Positions 28,401 through 38,885 of a DNA stretch of 64,000 bases are shown here, piece after piece. Location of the stretch: contig NC_072456.1 of the NCBI RefSeq assembly GCF_027596085.1, positions 14,894,744 through 14,958,743 on the forward strand, in the 5' to 3' direction. Below the pieces are notes generated by a model. The model was not told the DNA's origin. It made no database searches and saw nothing but the letters and a program-made list of their open reading frames with translations. This DNA is from Anoplopoma fimbria (taxonomy: Eukaryota; Chordata; Actinopteri; Perciformes; Anoplopomatidae). The position numbers were made by a program, and so were the translations under genes. Position 1 is the first letter of the stretch. Each line of letters begins with the position of its first letter.

Positions 28401-31400
28401 CAATCTCTGTTCACTGCAGGTAAGAGGTCTTACTGTCATGTTGCATCGTATTTTCGCAAATGTACTCTTTTTTTACATCATATATTACGTTTTCTTTAAA
28501 AGAGGGGCGTGATATGCCATATTTCTAGGCACTGCAAATGTTTCGGCTCAAATTGCACATCCGAAGGCAGACAAGATTAAATACATTCTTAAGGTAGTTA
28601 TTGTTTTTGTAGCGCAGCAACTCCTGCGGTGCAGCTCTAACAGCATCACCAGATACAATCTCCCCTCACCTCTTTGCCACCGCAGTACACTACCTCTGCA
28701 CCTCCACAGGCCCATGTCCTCCATAATTGATAAAGCCGAGATGTGGCTTGGCATTTGCAAAGAGGAAGCACATGAAATGATACAGCCATTCTGTTTGGTT
28801 TTTATGATAGCTCCGTGATGCATTTTTATCACCATGGCTGTAGCTTCCAAGGTAACCTTCATCATTAACTTGAATCAGGAAGAAACTGATATTTTGAAAG
28901 TGGTCAACACCAAGGCCTTGGGTTTTTCTTATTCATCAATAGACCTTGAGCGAGATTCATCTGAATGCGTTGTTGCTTTTTGTTGCCAGACAATGAACAT
29001 CTTTAAAAGGGTAGTTTTTGTATGCTTTGCAAGACTAGAAAAAAATGAATGTCTATAAATTCCTCTAATAAAGGCACGTATCTGTATGCGATCCGTTATA
29101 CATGGGTTTTCATGGTTTGGCCTTCAATAAAAGCTTTAAGACAGCATTTGTTTTTATGAATGTGGTAGTGTTAACCGAGGTGTTAACACATTGAATAATT
29201 TCCTTGCTGTCTCATCAACATGGATTACTTTTTTGACGGATTAGGTGTCTCTTTTTCTCCACATTTCTATTGCAAAGGCGCCATGATATCATGAAACATG
29301 ACATCACCTCCCCCGTATTAAAAAGCAATGATGTCACCGGCAGTGAAATGGCCCCTTCGGGAATTGTAGGATGTGTCAGGGAAGCTCCAATAAGACTGAG
29401 TTATTCCTCCCTTCCATGAGTCCTAAGAGTTATTGTAGGGGGAGAGAGCGAAGGGATCGGTTATTGCAGGAGGAATTGTAGGACTCGAATATTAAACTGG
29501 TCTGCCAGAGTCCCATGAATGTGTTGTATTCAGCTGCCGAATGCACAGTTAAGGCATCCTTGACACATCTCAGTGAACCCTGTTGAAGCACCATAAGAGG
29601 ATTAATACAAAATGCCTTTAGCCTAGAGTGTCGTAAATCATTGGAATTGTGTGCTGTTAATCCAGTTCTTAAGTCACCTGCGGTCTTTTTAAAAAACTTT
29701 GCAGTAATTTTGTACTTTTTTTTCAAGAGTAGTGTCACTGTCTAAAGGCAGATATCTCATTCTGGGAGGAAGTTTCTCTTGAGAAGTGATGTGAAAAAAA
29801 ATGAATTAAGCTTTAGGTTTCTTTGTCTTGTCATCACCATAGCTACCTTCTGCTCCTTCCTATCATCATCTTCCTCCCTCCTTCCTCCTTCCTCCTTCAG
29901 GCTTTTCATCTCCGAGTGGAGAGCTTATGCCTTCCTCTTCTCTTACGCTTTCGTCGTCTGTCACCGGTCGTGCCCGTCTGTCATCTATTTCTTAATCTTC
30001 TCTCTTTCTCTCTCTATCTCTCTCTTTTCCTGTCCACCCATCCATCCATTTCCCTCAGGCCCTCCTTTCTCCCAGTCCCACCCTCTTTTCTTCTTCCTCC
30101 TCCTCTCCCCTCCTCAGCCACTATCTAATAGACCCACATTCTTTTTGTCATTAATTGCCTGATTACTTCCTGTGAATGGGGACACCAAATCCTCTCAGTC
30201 TGCAGCGGCTCGGCGCGCCTTCAGATTTGGAGAGTTGATCTTTTGAGAGAGAGAGAGAGGAGCTGTGAGTGCGTTTAAGAGTCCGTGTGACAAGCTGTGA
30301 CCGACTCTCAGGAAGAGACTTTGGGTGGGCTGAGAGATTCTGCGGCGTGGGGGTTGGTTGTATGAATTGCATGATATAGCTCAATACCTGCTGTTTTCAA
30401 TATTCATTTATAGTTAAATAATACAAGTCATCTCTTTTCCAACATCTAGCTTTGTCCCCCGACAGACACATACTTGTAGGCAAACATACACACACACATG
30501 CATACAAGCCAAAAGCTTGCAGCTATAGCTTTCATTCTTCACTCAACAAAATTGCTTTGGAGGTTGGAAGAAGCCCAAATAAATCTGTTGTCATATCAAT
30601 TATTGTTCCATTGGTGAAGTGGAAGTCATTTCACAGCAAAGCAGCTTAGAGAGGCAGCTCTCAAGTATTTCAGGATCTGAGTTAAGACGTGGTATTTCTG
30701 GAGAGCAGCAGCAGGCTGGGTTTCTCGACACATGGGAGGGGTTTAATGAGACAAAATGTTTGCCTGGTTGTTTGCGTGCCTGATTTGAAGTGCGTCTGTG
30801 TGTCCTTGAGGGCTCTTTTCGTGTTCGCCAAGAAGTCAAAGGGGATTCAGACATTCAGATTGCGTCCTTGCCATCACCACTGTTGTGTTACCCTGCTGCA
30901 GGATTTATGGCAATCAAAGTTTTAGAACGATTAACTCTTTAAGGCAGTGAGAGCTGCAACGTGCAAAGCTTTACAACAGAATCCTGTTGTTATTTCAGAG
31001 GTCTTGGTTAGACTAAGAGTCACAAAGATCTAACAAAACATACATAATAGTGGACTAGAGAAGAACTGAAAGCACAAATAAAGACGAATCAATTGGTCCA
31101 GACATATCTATTACATCCTTATTCATTTACAATGTTGTAATGTGTTTCCAGTGCTGGTGTGGGCAGGACCGGAGTCTTCATCACCCTCAGTATTGTCCTG
31201 GAGCGAATGCGCTATGAGGGCGTGGTCGATATCTTCCAGACAGTGAAGATGCTCCGAACACAGAGGCCAGCCATGGTCCAGACTGAGGTCAGTGGTCATA
31301 CAGACACTCACAACACACTGCTTCTGATTTTGGGGATAATGTAATTGTACTATAGTTTAATGTTGTTTGGAGACTAAGTGCCATAGATATGTTTAAAGAC

Positions 31401-32140
31401 CTGCAGCAAGTAAGTTAAACTTGACTCAATTCTGTAATTCATTTCACTAAATAACCTTTATGTACTTGTCTGTAATCTATGTGTGATGACATAGTCTGCC
31501 TCAAAAAGTACTGACATTTATTTAAAATTAAAGTTGTCTAGATAGTTAGACAGATAGATGGATGGATTGATAGAACAACTGGTAAAAGGAAATCTCTGAA
31601 AAGTAATATTTAATTCATCCTGTCATAACTGTATTTTGGCTGGAAACTCTTTAAACTACAGGTGTGATTTTTATGCCTCTGCGACAGCCGTGCCCAGAGG
31701 TATAATGTTTTCGGGTTGTCCATCTGTCTGTGCGCACTTCTGTCCCGTCTATTCCAGTAAACGTGATATCTCAGAAGTGGAAACTTTTTTAAATTTGGCA
31801 CAGGCAACCACTTGTACTTGAGAATGAACTAAATAGAATTTGGTGGTCAAAGGTCACTGTGACCTCACTAAACAGGATTTTGGCCATAACTCAAGAATCC
31901 ATATGCTTGTTATGACAATTTCACACAAATGTCTTACAGAATAGAAGTGATGACATGTTGTACAGACATGGATGTAAACTGCAACATGAATGGTGGAGGC
32001 ATACAACCAAGAGTGGGGAATTCTAATTTTCTGATGCATTTTTCTTCCATGTGTGTGTTTTTTCCTTACAGGATGAGTACCAATTCTGCTACCACGCAGC
32101 TCTGGAGTACTTAGGAAGCTTTGATCACTATGCAACGTAA
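2421..32140 (+). CDS. ptprs: Receptor-type tyrosine-protein phosphatase S (LAR family), 3' part, 13 coding exons
   Basis: Join of 2421-2468, 6248-6345, 9207-9330, 11972-12147, 14929-15048, 17716-17870, 19380-19665, 23455-23633, 23980-24106, 24269-24394, 28265-28419, 31152-31287 and 32072-32140. With one base from the upstream exon this is exactly 600 codons (599 residues plus TAA), and every intron has GT/AG ends. Numbering from the first codon here: D1 has KNRY 70-73, WPD 206-208, [10 protein letters not shown] with Cys240, and Q284-TEDQ. D2 has KNRL 359-362, WPE 495-497, Cys531 and QTEDE 575-579. In the LAR family D1 is the active enzyme and D2 is nearly inactive and regulatory. The family acts at the membrane of neurons as proteoglycan and synaptic-organiser receptors. 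Sigma rather than delta or LAR is chosen from the [10 protein letters not shown] linker, DEYQFCY near the C-terminus, and the microexon. The ectodomain and membrane segment lie outside the window. Whether this is the a or b duplicate cannot be told. Confidence 0.95.
2469..6247 (+). other. ptprs: ptprs intron
   Basis: 3.8 kb between the microexon and the HPPIPI exon. Pyrimidine-rich tracts lie at 2755-2840, with scattered short CA runs at 3843-3902. No gene or clear mobile element is seen. Confidence 0.8.
6248..6345 (+). CDS. ptprs: ptprs exon: juxtamembrane wedge before D1
   Basis: 98 nt, phase 1 to phase 0. It encodes [19 protein letters not shown] and continues to LSQEYE. This is the characteristic LAR-family HPPIPI segment at the start of D1. 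Confidence 0.95.
6346..9206 (+). other. ptprs: ptprs intron
   Basis: 2.9 kb. It holds a (GA)n run at about 7858-7887, a (CA)n tract at 8292-8337 and a purine-rich stretch at 8350-8590. Open frames across these are low-complexity artefacts. Confidence 0.8.
8292..8337. repeat. (CA)n microsatellite
   Basis: About 23 uninterrupted CA units in a ptprs intron. Confidence 0.97.
9207..9330 (+). CDS. ptprs: ptprs exon: D1 KNRY loop
   Basis: 124 nt, phase 0 to 1. It begins [17 protein letters not shown], contains KNRYANV (the phosphotyrosine-recognition loop, Tyr73) and ends at APIEG. Confidence 0.96.
9331..11971 (+). other. ptprs: ptprs intron
   Basis: 2.6 kb. A T/C-rich segment at 10420-10545 includes a short (TC)n run. 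Nothing else is recognised. Confidence 0.8.
11972..12147 (+). CDS. ptprs: ptprs exon: D1 SDYINANY segment
   Basis: 176 nt, phase 1 to 0. It encodes [20 protein letters not shown] through [11 protein letters not shown] second in-frame AG lies 9 nt inside the 5' end, so 11981 is a possible alternative start of the exon. Confidence 0.95.
12755..13006 (+). mobile_element. hAT-like insertion, possibly truncated
   Basis: The 252-bp segment begins cagcggtccccaacc, which looks like the terminal repeat of hAT (Charlie-like) elements. It is flanked on both sides by the 12-bp direct repeat tattctttagaa (12743-12754 and 13007-13018). No matching terminal inverted repeat is visible at the right end, so it is either truncated or of another type. 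hAT target duplications are normally 8 bp. Confidence 0.45.
14735..14870. repeat. Degenerate inverted-repeat dispersed element
   Basis: Imperfect inverted halves around gtatcgcaatat and atattgcgatacgtatcg, ending gaggtccttgccaatacac, a phrase I recognise from vertebrate dispersed repeats. The boundaries are approximate. Confidence 0.4.
14929..15048 (+). CDS. ptprs: ptprs exon: D1 core
   Basis: 120 nt, phase 0 to 0. It encodes [20 protein letters not shown] through [10 protein letters not shown]. Confidence 0.95.
15049..17715 (+). other. ptprs: ptprs intron
   Basis: 2.7 kb. It holds the window's longest CA tract (15549-15635) and a 23-bp near-perfect hairpin at 16571-16620. No coding exon is recognised in it. 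Confidence 0.8.
15549..15635. repeat. (CA)n microsatellite, longest in window
   Basis: About 43 CA units with a single T interruption at 15621. Confidence 0.97.
17716..17870 (+). CDS. ptprs: ptprs exon: D1 WPD loop and catalytic cysteine
   Basis: 155 nt, phase 0 to 2. It begins [20 protein letters not shown] (general acid Asp208) and ends GPIIAHC plus two bases of Ser, so the intron cuts the signature loop just after catalytic Cys240. The residue before His is Ala, where the mammalian relatives I recall have Val. Confidence 0.96.
17871..19379 (+). other. ptprs: ptprs intron with a probable dispersed repeat
   Basis: 1.5 kb splitting the D1 signature loop. A 27-T run at 17916-17942 is followed by a (TG)n run at 18093-18112. 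From about 18690 to 19250 lies sequence I recognise as a teleost dispersed repeat, holding the 15-bp hairpin at 19012-19045. Confidence 0.75.
18690..19250. repeat. Probable teleost dispersed repeat
   Basis: Contains gtgattggtcaacg and a terminal section ending gcataatggggccac, phrases I recognise from fish dispersed repeats. The assignment is by memory only and the edges are approximate. Confidence 0.4.
19380..19665 (+). CDS. ptprs: ptprs exon: D1 P-loop, Q-loop and linker to D2
   Basis: 286 nt, phase 2 to 0. It completes (S)AGVGRTG, runs through [10 protein letters not shown] and ends in [12 protein letters not shown], the D1-D2 linker. It is visibly richer in GC and CpG than its introns. 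Confidence 0.97.
19666..23454 (+). other. ptprs: ptprs intron (D1-D2 linker boundary)
   Basis: 3.8 kb separating D1 from D2. It holds a (TG)n run at 22794-22820 and ends in a long pyrimidine-rich stretch, 23150-23454. No mobile element or exon is recognised. Confidence 0.8.
22794..22820. repeat. (TG)n microsatellite
   Basis: TG dinucleotide run preceded by a few TGTT units. Confidence 0.95.
23455..23633 (+). CDS. ptprs: ptprs exon: start of D2, KNRL
   Basis: 179 nt, phase 0 to 2. It begins [24 protein letters not shown] replaces the KNRY of D1, then [12 protein letters not shown] follows (Ser where mammals have Ala, from memory). The upstream intron is strongly pyrimidine-rich. Confidence 0.96.
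23634..23979 (+). other. ptprs: ptprs short intron
   Basis: 346 nt with GT/AG ends. Nothing else is seen. Confidence 0.9.
23980..24106 (+). CDS. ptprs: ptprs exon: D2 core
   Basis: 127 nt, phase 2 to 0. It encodes (R)[20 protein letters not shown] through [10 protein letters not shown]. Confidence 0.96.
24269..24394 (+). CDS. ptprs: ptprs exon: D2 core
   Basis: 126 nt, phase 0 to 0. It encodes [20 protein letters not shown] through REFKVTDAR. It is separated from the previous exon by an intron of only 162 nt. Confidence 0.96.
24395..28264 (+). other. ptprs: ptprs intron
   Basis: 3.9 kb. A C-run joined to (CA)n lies at 25431-25472, and a (TG)n run at 25942-25960. Otherwise AT-rich with no recognised feature. 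Confidence 0.8.
25431..25472. repeat. Poly-C run joined to (CA)n
   Basis: Fourteen C followed directly by about 14 CA units. Confidence 0.95.
28265..28419 (+). CDS. ptprs: ptprs exon: D2 WPE loop and cysteine
   Basis: 155 nt, phase 0 to 2, the same length and phases as the equivalent D1 exon. It begins [20 protein letters not shown] and ends ISVHC plus two bases of Ser. Glu497 stands where an active enzyme has the WPD aspartate. Confidence 0.96.
28420..31151 (+). other. ptprs: ptprs intron
   Basis: 2.7 kb splitting the D2 signature loop. A pyrimidine-rich stretch lies at 29840-30125. No exon or element is recognised. Confidence 0.8.
31152..31287 (+). CDS. ptprs: ptprs exon: D2 P-loop
   Basis: 136 nt, phase 2 to 0. 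It completes (S)[19 protein letters not shown] and runs to RPAMVQTE. Confidence 0.96.
31540..31641. repeat. Dispersed repeat copy A with GATA/GATG edge
   Basis: After cagatagatggatggattg comes about 75 bp (actggtaaaa ... tgtattttggctg) that recurs at 38819-38885. Confidence 0.75.
31640..31990. repeat. Dispersed repeat carrying an ERE palindrome
   Basis: Contains tggtggtcaaaggtcactg, ttggccataactcaagaatc and tttcacacaaatgtct, phrases I recognise from a repeat common in spiny-rayed fish genomes. Family name and exact ends are unknown. Confidence 0.45.
32072..32140 (+). CDS. ptprs: ptprs terminal coding exon
   Basis: 69 nt including TAA. It encodes [22 protein letters not shown], the invariant LAR-family C-terminus. 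The third residue group (DEYQFCY) favours sigma over delta or LAR. Confidence 0.97.
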   Translation, partial: DEYQFCYHAALEYLGSFDHYAT

Positions 32141-35025
32141 AAAGCCATCTCTTCCCCCCAGAATCCTGTCGCCCCCCTCAACAGTCTCCTGAGCCATAGA
32201 AACTTTGAAATTTTAAACGACGACAGCAGACAACGCTAACACCATCACTTATTCAGACATACCAAACAGGATCCTATTGTAGATTTTTAGAAGACGATGC
32301 CCAAACAACCAGTTGAGAATAATTCCAATTCGACAAAGAGACCCTACGTGAGGAAGCGAGGAAAATTACCCATCATCAAGAAAAGAAAACCCTCATGAAG
32401 AGTGGAACCAGATGCTTTGGCTCAAGCTGTGGGGCGGGCATCGATCAAAGTGTCAGACTGCTTACCTTACCTCAAGTGTTTCGATGTGGAGGACATTGTA
32501 AACATTCGTGGACATTTCTCTTCTCAAAAATATCTTTGCGGTACAACGGTAACGAGCAACAGTGAATGAAAAAGAAGGCAACAGCAAAAATCAACGAGAG
32601 GCAGATGGATGTAGCCAAGACGGGGTGACTTTATTGTGTTTTGATATGCCTGGGTGTTAAATGGGGTTCAAGTATTTCTATCAACACATTTTGTGAGTGA
32701 TATCCAGAGAAATGACCAAATTGTGGTTGCCTGTCTGAACCCAAATGGTTTTCCCCAAACTCTGGTAAGACAAAAAAAATCAAAACAGTGGAAACATAAC
32801 TAGCACCAGAACACTACCATCTAGCATCAAATACACCTTGAGTTTTTTACACACTGTCCCACTAATGATATGCATAATTGTGTGGAAAAAAAACACCCAA
32901 CTATTAAAGAATACACATGACTGCCTGTTCTCAAGCGCTAAGAGCTTAGAGAAGGAACTGTCAGTTGTTGTGGGGAAGCAAGCAGCAAACATATCTTAAA
33001 TCAGTTAGTTTCAGGACTTGTGAACTTCAATCAGTATCCAAAGCCAGGTAAACATGGTAATGGTGAGATACCACAGTGTATTGGAAGTGCCCCAAGGAGG
33101 CTCCTGGCTCAGTCGCCAGAGAAATCGGGGAAAACCTCAACTGTTGCAAGAAGCTGCGGCCGGGTCGTCTTGTGGATGGTCAAGGTGGGAGAAATGGCAA
33201 CCGCATCTCATGATTTTTTACAATCACTCCTCTCTTTGGAACCATTGCATCATGGGGCTTCGGTGTTAACATCCACCATTTTGAACAAGAGATAAATCTG
33301 GTGGGCGAGAAGCTTTGGAACAAACAGAACAACCAAACAAGGATTGTCACAGAATCTGGGCTTTCTTTGTGTACAGTGACCAACACTCATCATCATTGTT
33401 TCAAACTTTTTTGTCTTATGAGGAATTATCTTTTTTTCTTTTAATTTTCTGTCAAAACCAAACATGCTGCTTATCTTGTGTGTGCTGTAAGTGAGACTCT
33501 TGAGGGAGAGGAAACTGACGAACTAAAGATGCCAGCTCTGCTAACCGCTCGCGGCGTGGCGGTTAGGACTGAAAGCGCATCCACATGACAACATGATCCA
33601 CCGGTGTTTTCCACCTCTCCTTTTTTTCCCCAGCCTCCTCTATTATCATCTATTTCATTGTGTGAGACACTCAAGAGTGGCAGAGGCCTGTTGCAATTAC
33701 AAAGCTGTACGTTAATGTGGGTAACAAATTGGCCTTTAGTTCCACTGTATGTGTGTTTGGTGACAGGTGGATGAACAAAGTAGTTGCTTTGGTTTTGTCC
33801 TCCGTTTTATAGGTGATGTCTATGTGGGTGACAGGCCATATTGAATATCCATGCCATGATGTGATAATGAAATTATTCGGTACAACTTACTTGCACATCC
33901 CTAAGGAAAAAATTAAAAAACTTGAAACAAACCCCCCCAAAACAACTGCAAGATGGATTTGACGCACTATTGTATATGTGTCTGATATTTTAAAAAAATC
34001 TTTTTTTTTTTCAAAATCACCAAGTTTTCTTTTGAGATCAGTGCTTTGGAACAGATGAGTGTACGGATTCTGTGGAGGTTTCTGATGGGTGTGCACAAAA
34101 ACCAGAGCGATGGACAGAACTGTGTGTAATCTTTTCTTATTTCCAAAAAAGCCTTATTGTTATTGTAACATTATGAAAACATTACTGTTGTATTATGACG
34201 ACTTATTTTACATTACATAGTTGACTTTTTGTTTTATTTTCGGTTTAGTTTTTTAACAGAGATGTTGTATCACATTTTTTTAAAGATTAGCAGGAAAAGA
34301 GAAACGCTTATTTGTTCATATTACGTTGAAAGACATTCTATTTTTTCACTGTAGAAAAGTTAAGTATAACATGTCTGTGTGTACGTGTATGTATACATGT
34401 ATACTGCACACACACACATACATATATATTTAAATGCAGAATATAAAGATATATCCAAACAGTTAGTATTAATGACATTTTTCTCCTCATCGTCTTTTTT
34501 TTTATACCACCCACTGCTCATGTTTGAAAATATGACTTTTTATTGATTTATTTTTGTTTGTGTGTTTGTTTTTTGTAATCTAAGAAACCTTGTGCGTTTC
34601 TTAAAAAAAGTGGAGGTGATGTCAGTGCTTTGCCTGAATCCTCTGCCTCCACTCACCAATGTTTAACTTCTACCCCTGGGTAGATGCTGTGCCGATGGGG
34701 AGATGCCATTTTTAAACCTTGTTGAGATTATCATTAACTTGTAGGCATTAGTATTCTTTTGATTCTTTGAGCAACTGTGGAATGATGAGCTGGTCTACAA
34801 AATATCTAATCAATCAAAAATGTCATAATTGAACTTTTTTGTTTGCTAAATCAGCCCAGCTTGACATACTGTACCTATATGACCATGTACAGACTATGGC
34901 CCTCACAGTTTTTAAGAAAAACATCTTGATTTTCTTTCTCTTTTTTTTACTTTTATTATTATTTTCTGACATAATGTGGTCTTTCATTTTGTTAGCTATC
35001 CACTATGATCTAGAATATACCTGTA

Positions 35026-35031
35026 AATAAA
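35026..35031 (+). promoter_or_regulatory. Poly(A) signal AATAAA, proximal candidate for ptprs
   Basis: AATAAA in an A/T-rich context, overlapping a Pumilio-type UGUANAUA element (35023-35030, TGTAAATA). It lies 2.9 kb after the ptprs stop. Confidence 0.5.
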
Positions 35032-36234
35032 CAAATATATAGATTATATGTATTTGTATCATTTGACCCTCAAAATCTCATACTTTGAGTGGGATCAGAA
35101 TCACAAAGATCGAGGTTCTGCTCATACGCGACTTCCTGGTGTTTGTAAAGCCTGTTTTTGCTCCTTCTGAAATGTTCTTTCTCCAGCCCTGCTCCCTGGT
35201 CTTTAATTACCACTTGCTTTTTTTCTGCCTTTAATTTCCCCTGCTAGCAGTTAAACTGGGAAACAAGCCAGCTCCTGTTCTCACACCTATAGCCTCAATG
35301 AGGGCATGCAATCAGCATCAGGGATCCGCTGGTATAATTTAGCTGAAGATGGGAAGTTAGTCCACTCACTAACCATTTGAATTGCTAATCAACCATCAAT
35401 TCAAAGTCCTGTTACACTCTTGTGCTCAATGTGGACATGAACTTTTCCCTGCCCTGGCATTAGCAAGGGTCTACTAGAGATAAGATGGACTTTTCTCTTT
35501 CACACCATGGAACTACAGCAACTTGAGGGGTTTAAAAATGGATTATTTTTGAATTGTTAGACCTCCAAATCTCAAATTCTAACAAAAAAGCGATTTAAAG
35601 GTGGAGATTCTTGAATCCATCCACTTCTGTGAAAAACAATAGCGCCCAAAGGTGATTTTCATTCCTTTAAAGTTTCCCACAAAGCCCCAGTAAGTCCGAA
35701 GCTGTCCAACTGCCTATATGCCAAGGTGTAATCCATAAATATATGATTTTCTTATGGACAAATGCAGCTATGCTAAAGACCATACCTAGTTCAGTTGCAA
35801 CATGCCATGTTGTTTTATTTTCTCCCTAGAGCATTTTTAAGCGTTGTATAGAACCATGCCATGTGTTTTTGTTCAGCCATGTTTAGTTGTGGGATGCAGA
35901 AAGAAATCAGGACTCAATGAAATAGAGCAGTGCGATGCAACCACAGGAAGAACAAGACAACCAAAAACTTGCTGCAAATTCACATTTCCAGCACGTCATT
36001 TCTGAACAGTGGAAACCCTTGAGATGTTTCATAATGAACTAAAATCCTGAACTGAAGTCTTTTGGAACTCAAAAAGACTGGTAAAAATGGCCCCAATGCC
36101 AAAACTGAAACCATGGAAGTCTTTGGAAGCTTGTGCACCGTATTACTCTTTTGACTTCATGTAAAGATGCTAGACTTTTGAAAACAGACACCAAATTTAC
36201 TGGAATATGTCGCAGAATATTTGCGGGAGGAGTT

Positions 36235-36257
36235 GGGGGGGGGGGGGGGGGGGGGGG
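36235..36257. repeat. Poly-G run of 23
   Basis: Uninterrupted run of 23 G in the distal ptprs 3' UTR, between the two candidate poly(A) signals. Confidence 0.9.
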
Positions 36258-36465
36258 ACTAACAAAAAAACAACACTAACAAAAAATGACATCGAAAAGA
36301 ATAGAGCATATACAGTACATACCGGCAAAATGAAAAAGAACCCAATCTCAGCAAAATAGTTTTTCCTTTGTATAAGGGCCAAGTGCTATCACTTTCAAAC
36401 TGTTACTTCTAACTGAAACAATAATTGGTTTAAAGCCACTGTGTATGTAGATATGTTGACTTTGT

Positions 36466-36471
36466 ATTAAA
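36466..36471 (+). promoter_or_regulatory. Poly(A) signal ATTAAA, distal candidate for ptprs
   Basis: ATTAAA followed within 30 nt by a T/G-rich stretch (tgttgtctgaaaaatgtgct). It is the common second-choice hexamer, 4.3 kb after the stop. Confidence 0.4.
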
Positions 36472-38551
36472 GAAATGTTGTCTGAAAAATGTGCTTGTGA
36501 TTATTGGCTGATAAGGTATATTAGGAGTTGGTGCGTATCTTCAAAACATCTTTCCTCAAGTCTGATCATCTGCCTACTGTGTCTCTACATATCCTGATCT
36601 GTGTATACTATGCCAAACAGCTGGTAAGAGTTATTTAACTAAAATACTTGAATTGCAACAGCACTTACTTTGTACATCATTCATTACACTGGAACCAGCA
36701 TTGAAAATCTGTGCTATAAGAGCTTGCAGGAAGAGTGCTGAAGCACACAGATGGTGCATTTATTTTGTTGATAGATGGCTTGATTAGCTTCATCCTATAT
36801 TTGTCCATCAGCCTCTTCGCAAACATATCCCAATGGGTCCCTAAGCCCCTGTTCAAGCTTGATAAATGTCACACAGACAGGCTGATATCGATGCAGGGGT
36901 AAACCTTCACCTGGTTGTACTTGCTGTCTCATCAATCTTCAGATATTTCATAACATTTAAATAAAATAACTACAAATGAAAGGAAAATAATGGAACCAAA
37001 CCTTACTGTATTTGCCTAACACTAGTTTGGATTACAGCCCAGAAATGAAAGTGTGTTTATTTAGTAAACTGCTGATATCCATAAAATACTTGGGGTGTAC
37101 CAGTACAAAAACCCTACAGGGGGGAAAGAAAGTGGTTAGGAAATAATTTAATATCTTCTCAGTTATGATATGTTATGTTACGTTGTTTTGAAAAGCATCC
37201 ATGATGTACTTAAGTCAACACACACAAAATGTTAGACAAAGCATTGAAAATGTGTGAGAAAATATAATTATTACAGTGTAAGTCAAGGGTACGCAGGATG
37301 TAATATGAAGTGTTTCCTTGATCATCCCTTTAACACTGAAATCATAGGGTATAATACAGGCTGTAAAAAAAAAAGGTATTTTGTTTAACACTTTTTGAAG
37401 GTAATTACAATGCATGTATTGGATATGCAGGCTTTTATTAAAAAATACTTACAGTGTTATTTATTTCTAAGTGCCCACAAAGCCCAAATTTGTTCATTTG
37501 CAGTTATTTTCTGTAGTTCTTCAAATGTACCTACCATTAACTACCCAATAATGATTCCATTGGTACCATGCATGTACTAAATATTAACTCTGTCATAGAC
37601 CAAAGAATAGGAGTTATTTGGTGAAATATCTCAATATTTCAAGTCCTCTCTCTCCCAAGACCTCACTCTTCATTGCCATTTAATTCACACATGCATCAGC
37701 TGCCGATGATGTGCCAACGAGCTCCTTGTCACCTGAAACAGCAATCTGCTAAGTCGCAAGAGTTATGTCATTTATTAAAGGCTAATATACGCAGAACGAC
37801 ACCCTGTTTCAAGGATGATTTTACTAATTGTCTGCTCAGAAAGCTGTTTCAGTCCATTCTTTTCTAATAGGGGCGAGCCAACAGACCGAGCGTGAGGGCA
37901 GGCGAAGAAGTGAATTAGGGCGGTGATTATGCAGTGATTCAGACAGCAGCTCATTAGGACCCAGCTAAGCAAGCAATCAACGAATCAATGTGACAGTGGA
38001 CCCAAAAGCCACACAAATTTGTAATAAATGGCAAAGCGATAAATTGGATTATCCACAGCCCCGTGGCCAAGCCCTTTCAGTTGCAAATGACAAATCAATC
38101 CAATCATGCCACGAAAAAAGCCAAAAGAACCAGAAAAAAGGGGCCTTGAGTTGCTCTGGACGTGGAGGTTATCTGTCTGAGATGTGCCTTGTTAAGGTTG
38201 TGGTTTTCCAGAGGTCATTTCTGTATGATATTCAGGGCTCTAAAATATTCATGACAGACCATTAGGTGTTTATGGCCACCTTTTATAATAAGAGATTTAC
38301 CGACATTTGAACTCCAGCCAGAATAGTAAAGGTGTCAGAGGGGTACTATGCCACATGCCTACAGATTCACATTCAGATCTTGATGTAAATGAGCAGCGAA
38401 GGAGCGATTATAAATAAAATGCAGACACAGCAGGAGTCTATTCTCACCTTATGGTATTCAAAGTACAAGACATGGATCCACTCCATCTACTAGCATCAAA
38501 TCATGATCACTGAATGCCATCATGACCGGAGCACATGGTGAAGAACACTGA

Positions 38552-38814
<263 letters not shown>

Positions 38815-38885
38815 TTATCAGCTGGTAAAAATAAATCTCTGAAAATCAATATTTCATCCATCCTGTCGAAACTGTATTTTGGCTG
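38815..38885. repeat. Dispersed repeat copy B beside the GATA tract
   Basis: ctggtaaaa, aatctctgaaaa, catcctgtc and aactgtattttggctg match copy A at 31575-31641 in order and spacing, with a few substitutions and small indels. Confidence 0.75.

Larger units (their letters stand above)
31288..32071 (+). other. ptprs: ptprs last intron, mostly dispersed repeat
   Basis: 0.8 kb. From about 31540 it is occupied by repeat-like sequence. A GATA/GATG-flanked piece at 31540-31641 has a second copy near 38806. A segment at about 31640-31990 that I recognise as a percomorph dispersed repeat carries a perfect oestrogen-response-element palindrome at 31851-31865. Confidence 0.7.
32141..36490 (+). other. 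ptprs: ptprs 3' untranslated region and poly(A) region
   Basis: There is no open frame with any recognisable protein after the stop. The stretch is T-rich. A poly(A) signal AATAAA at 35026-35031 would give a UTR of about 2.9 kb, and ATTAAA at 36466-36471 would extend it to about 4.3 kb. A 23-G run lies at 36235-36257, and a CA/TG/TA-alternating stretch lies around 34375-34430. Which end is used is not visible in DNA. Confidence 0.6.
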
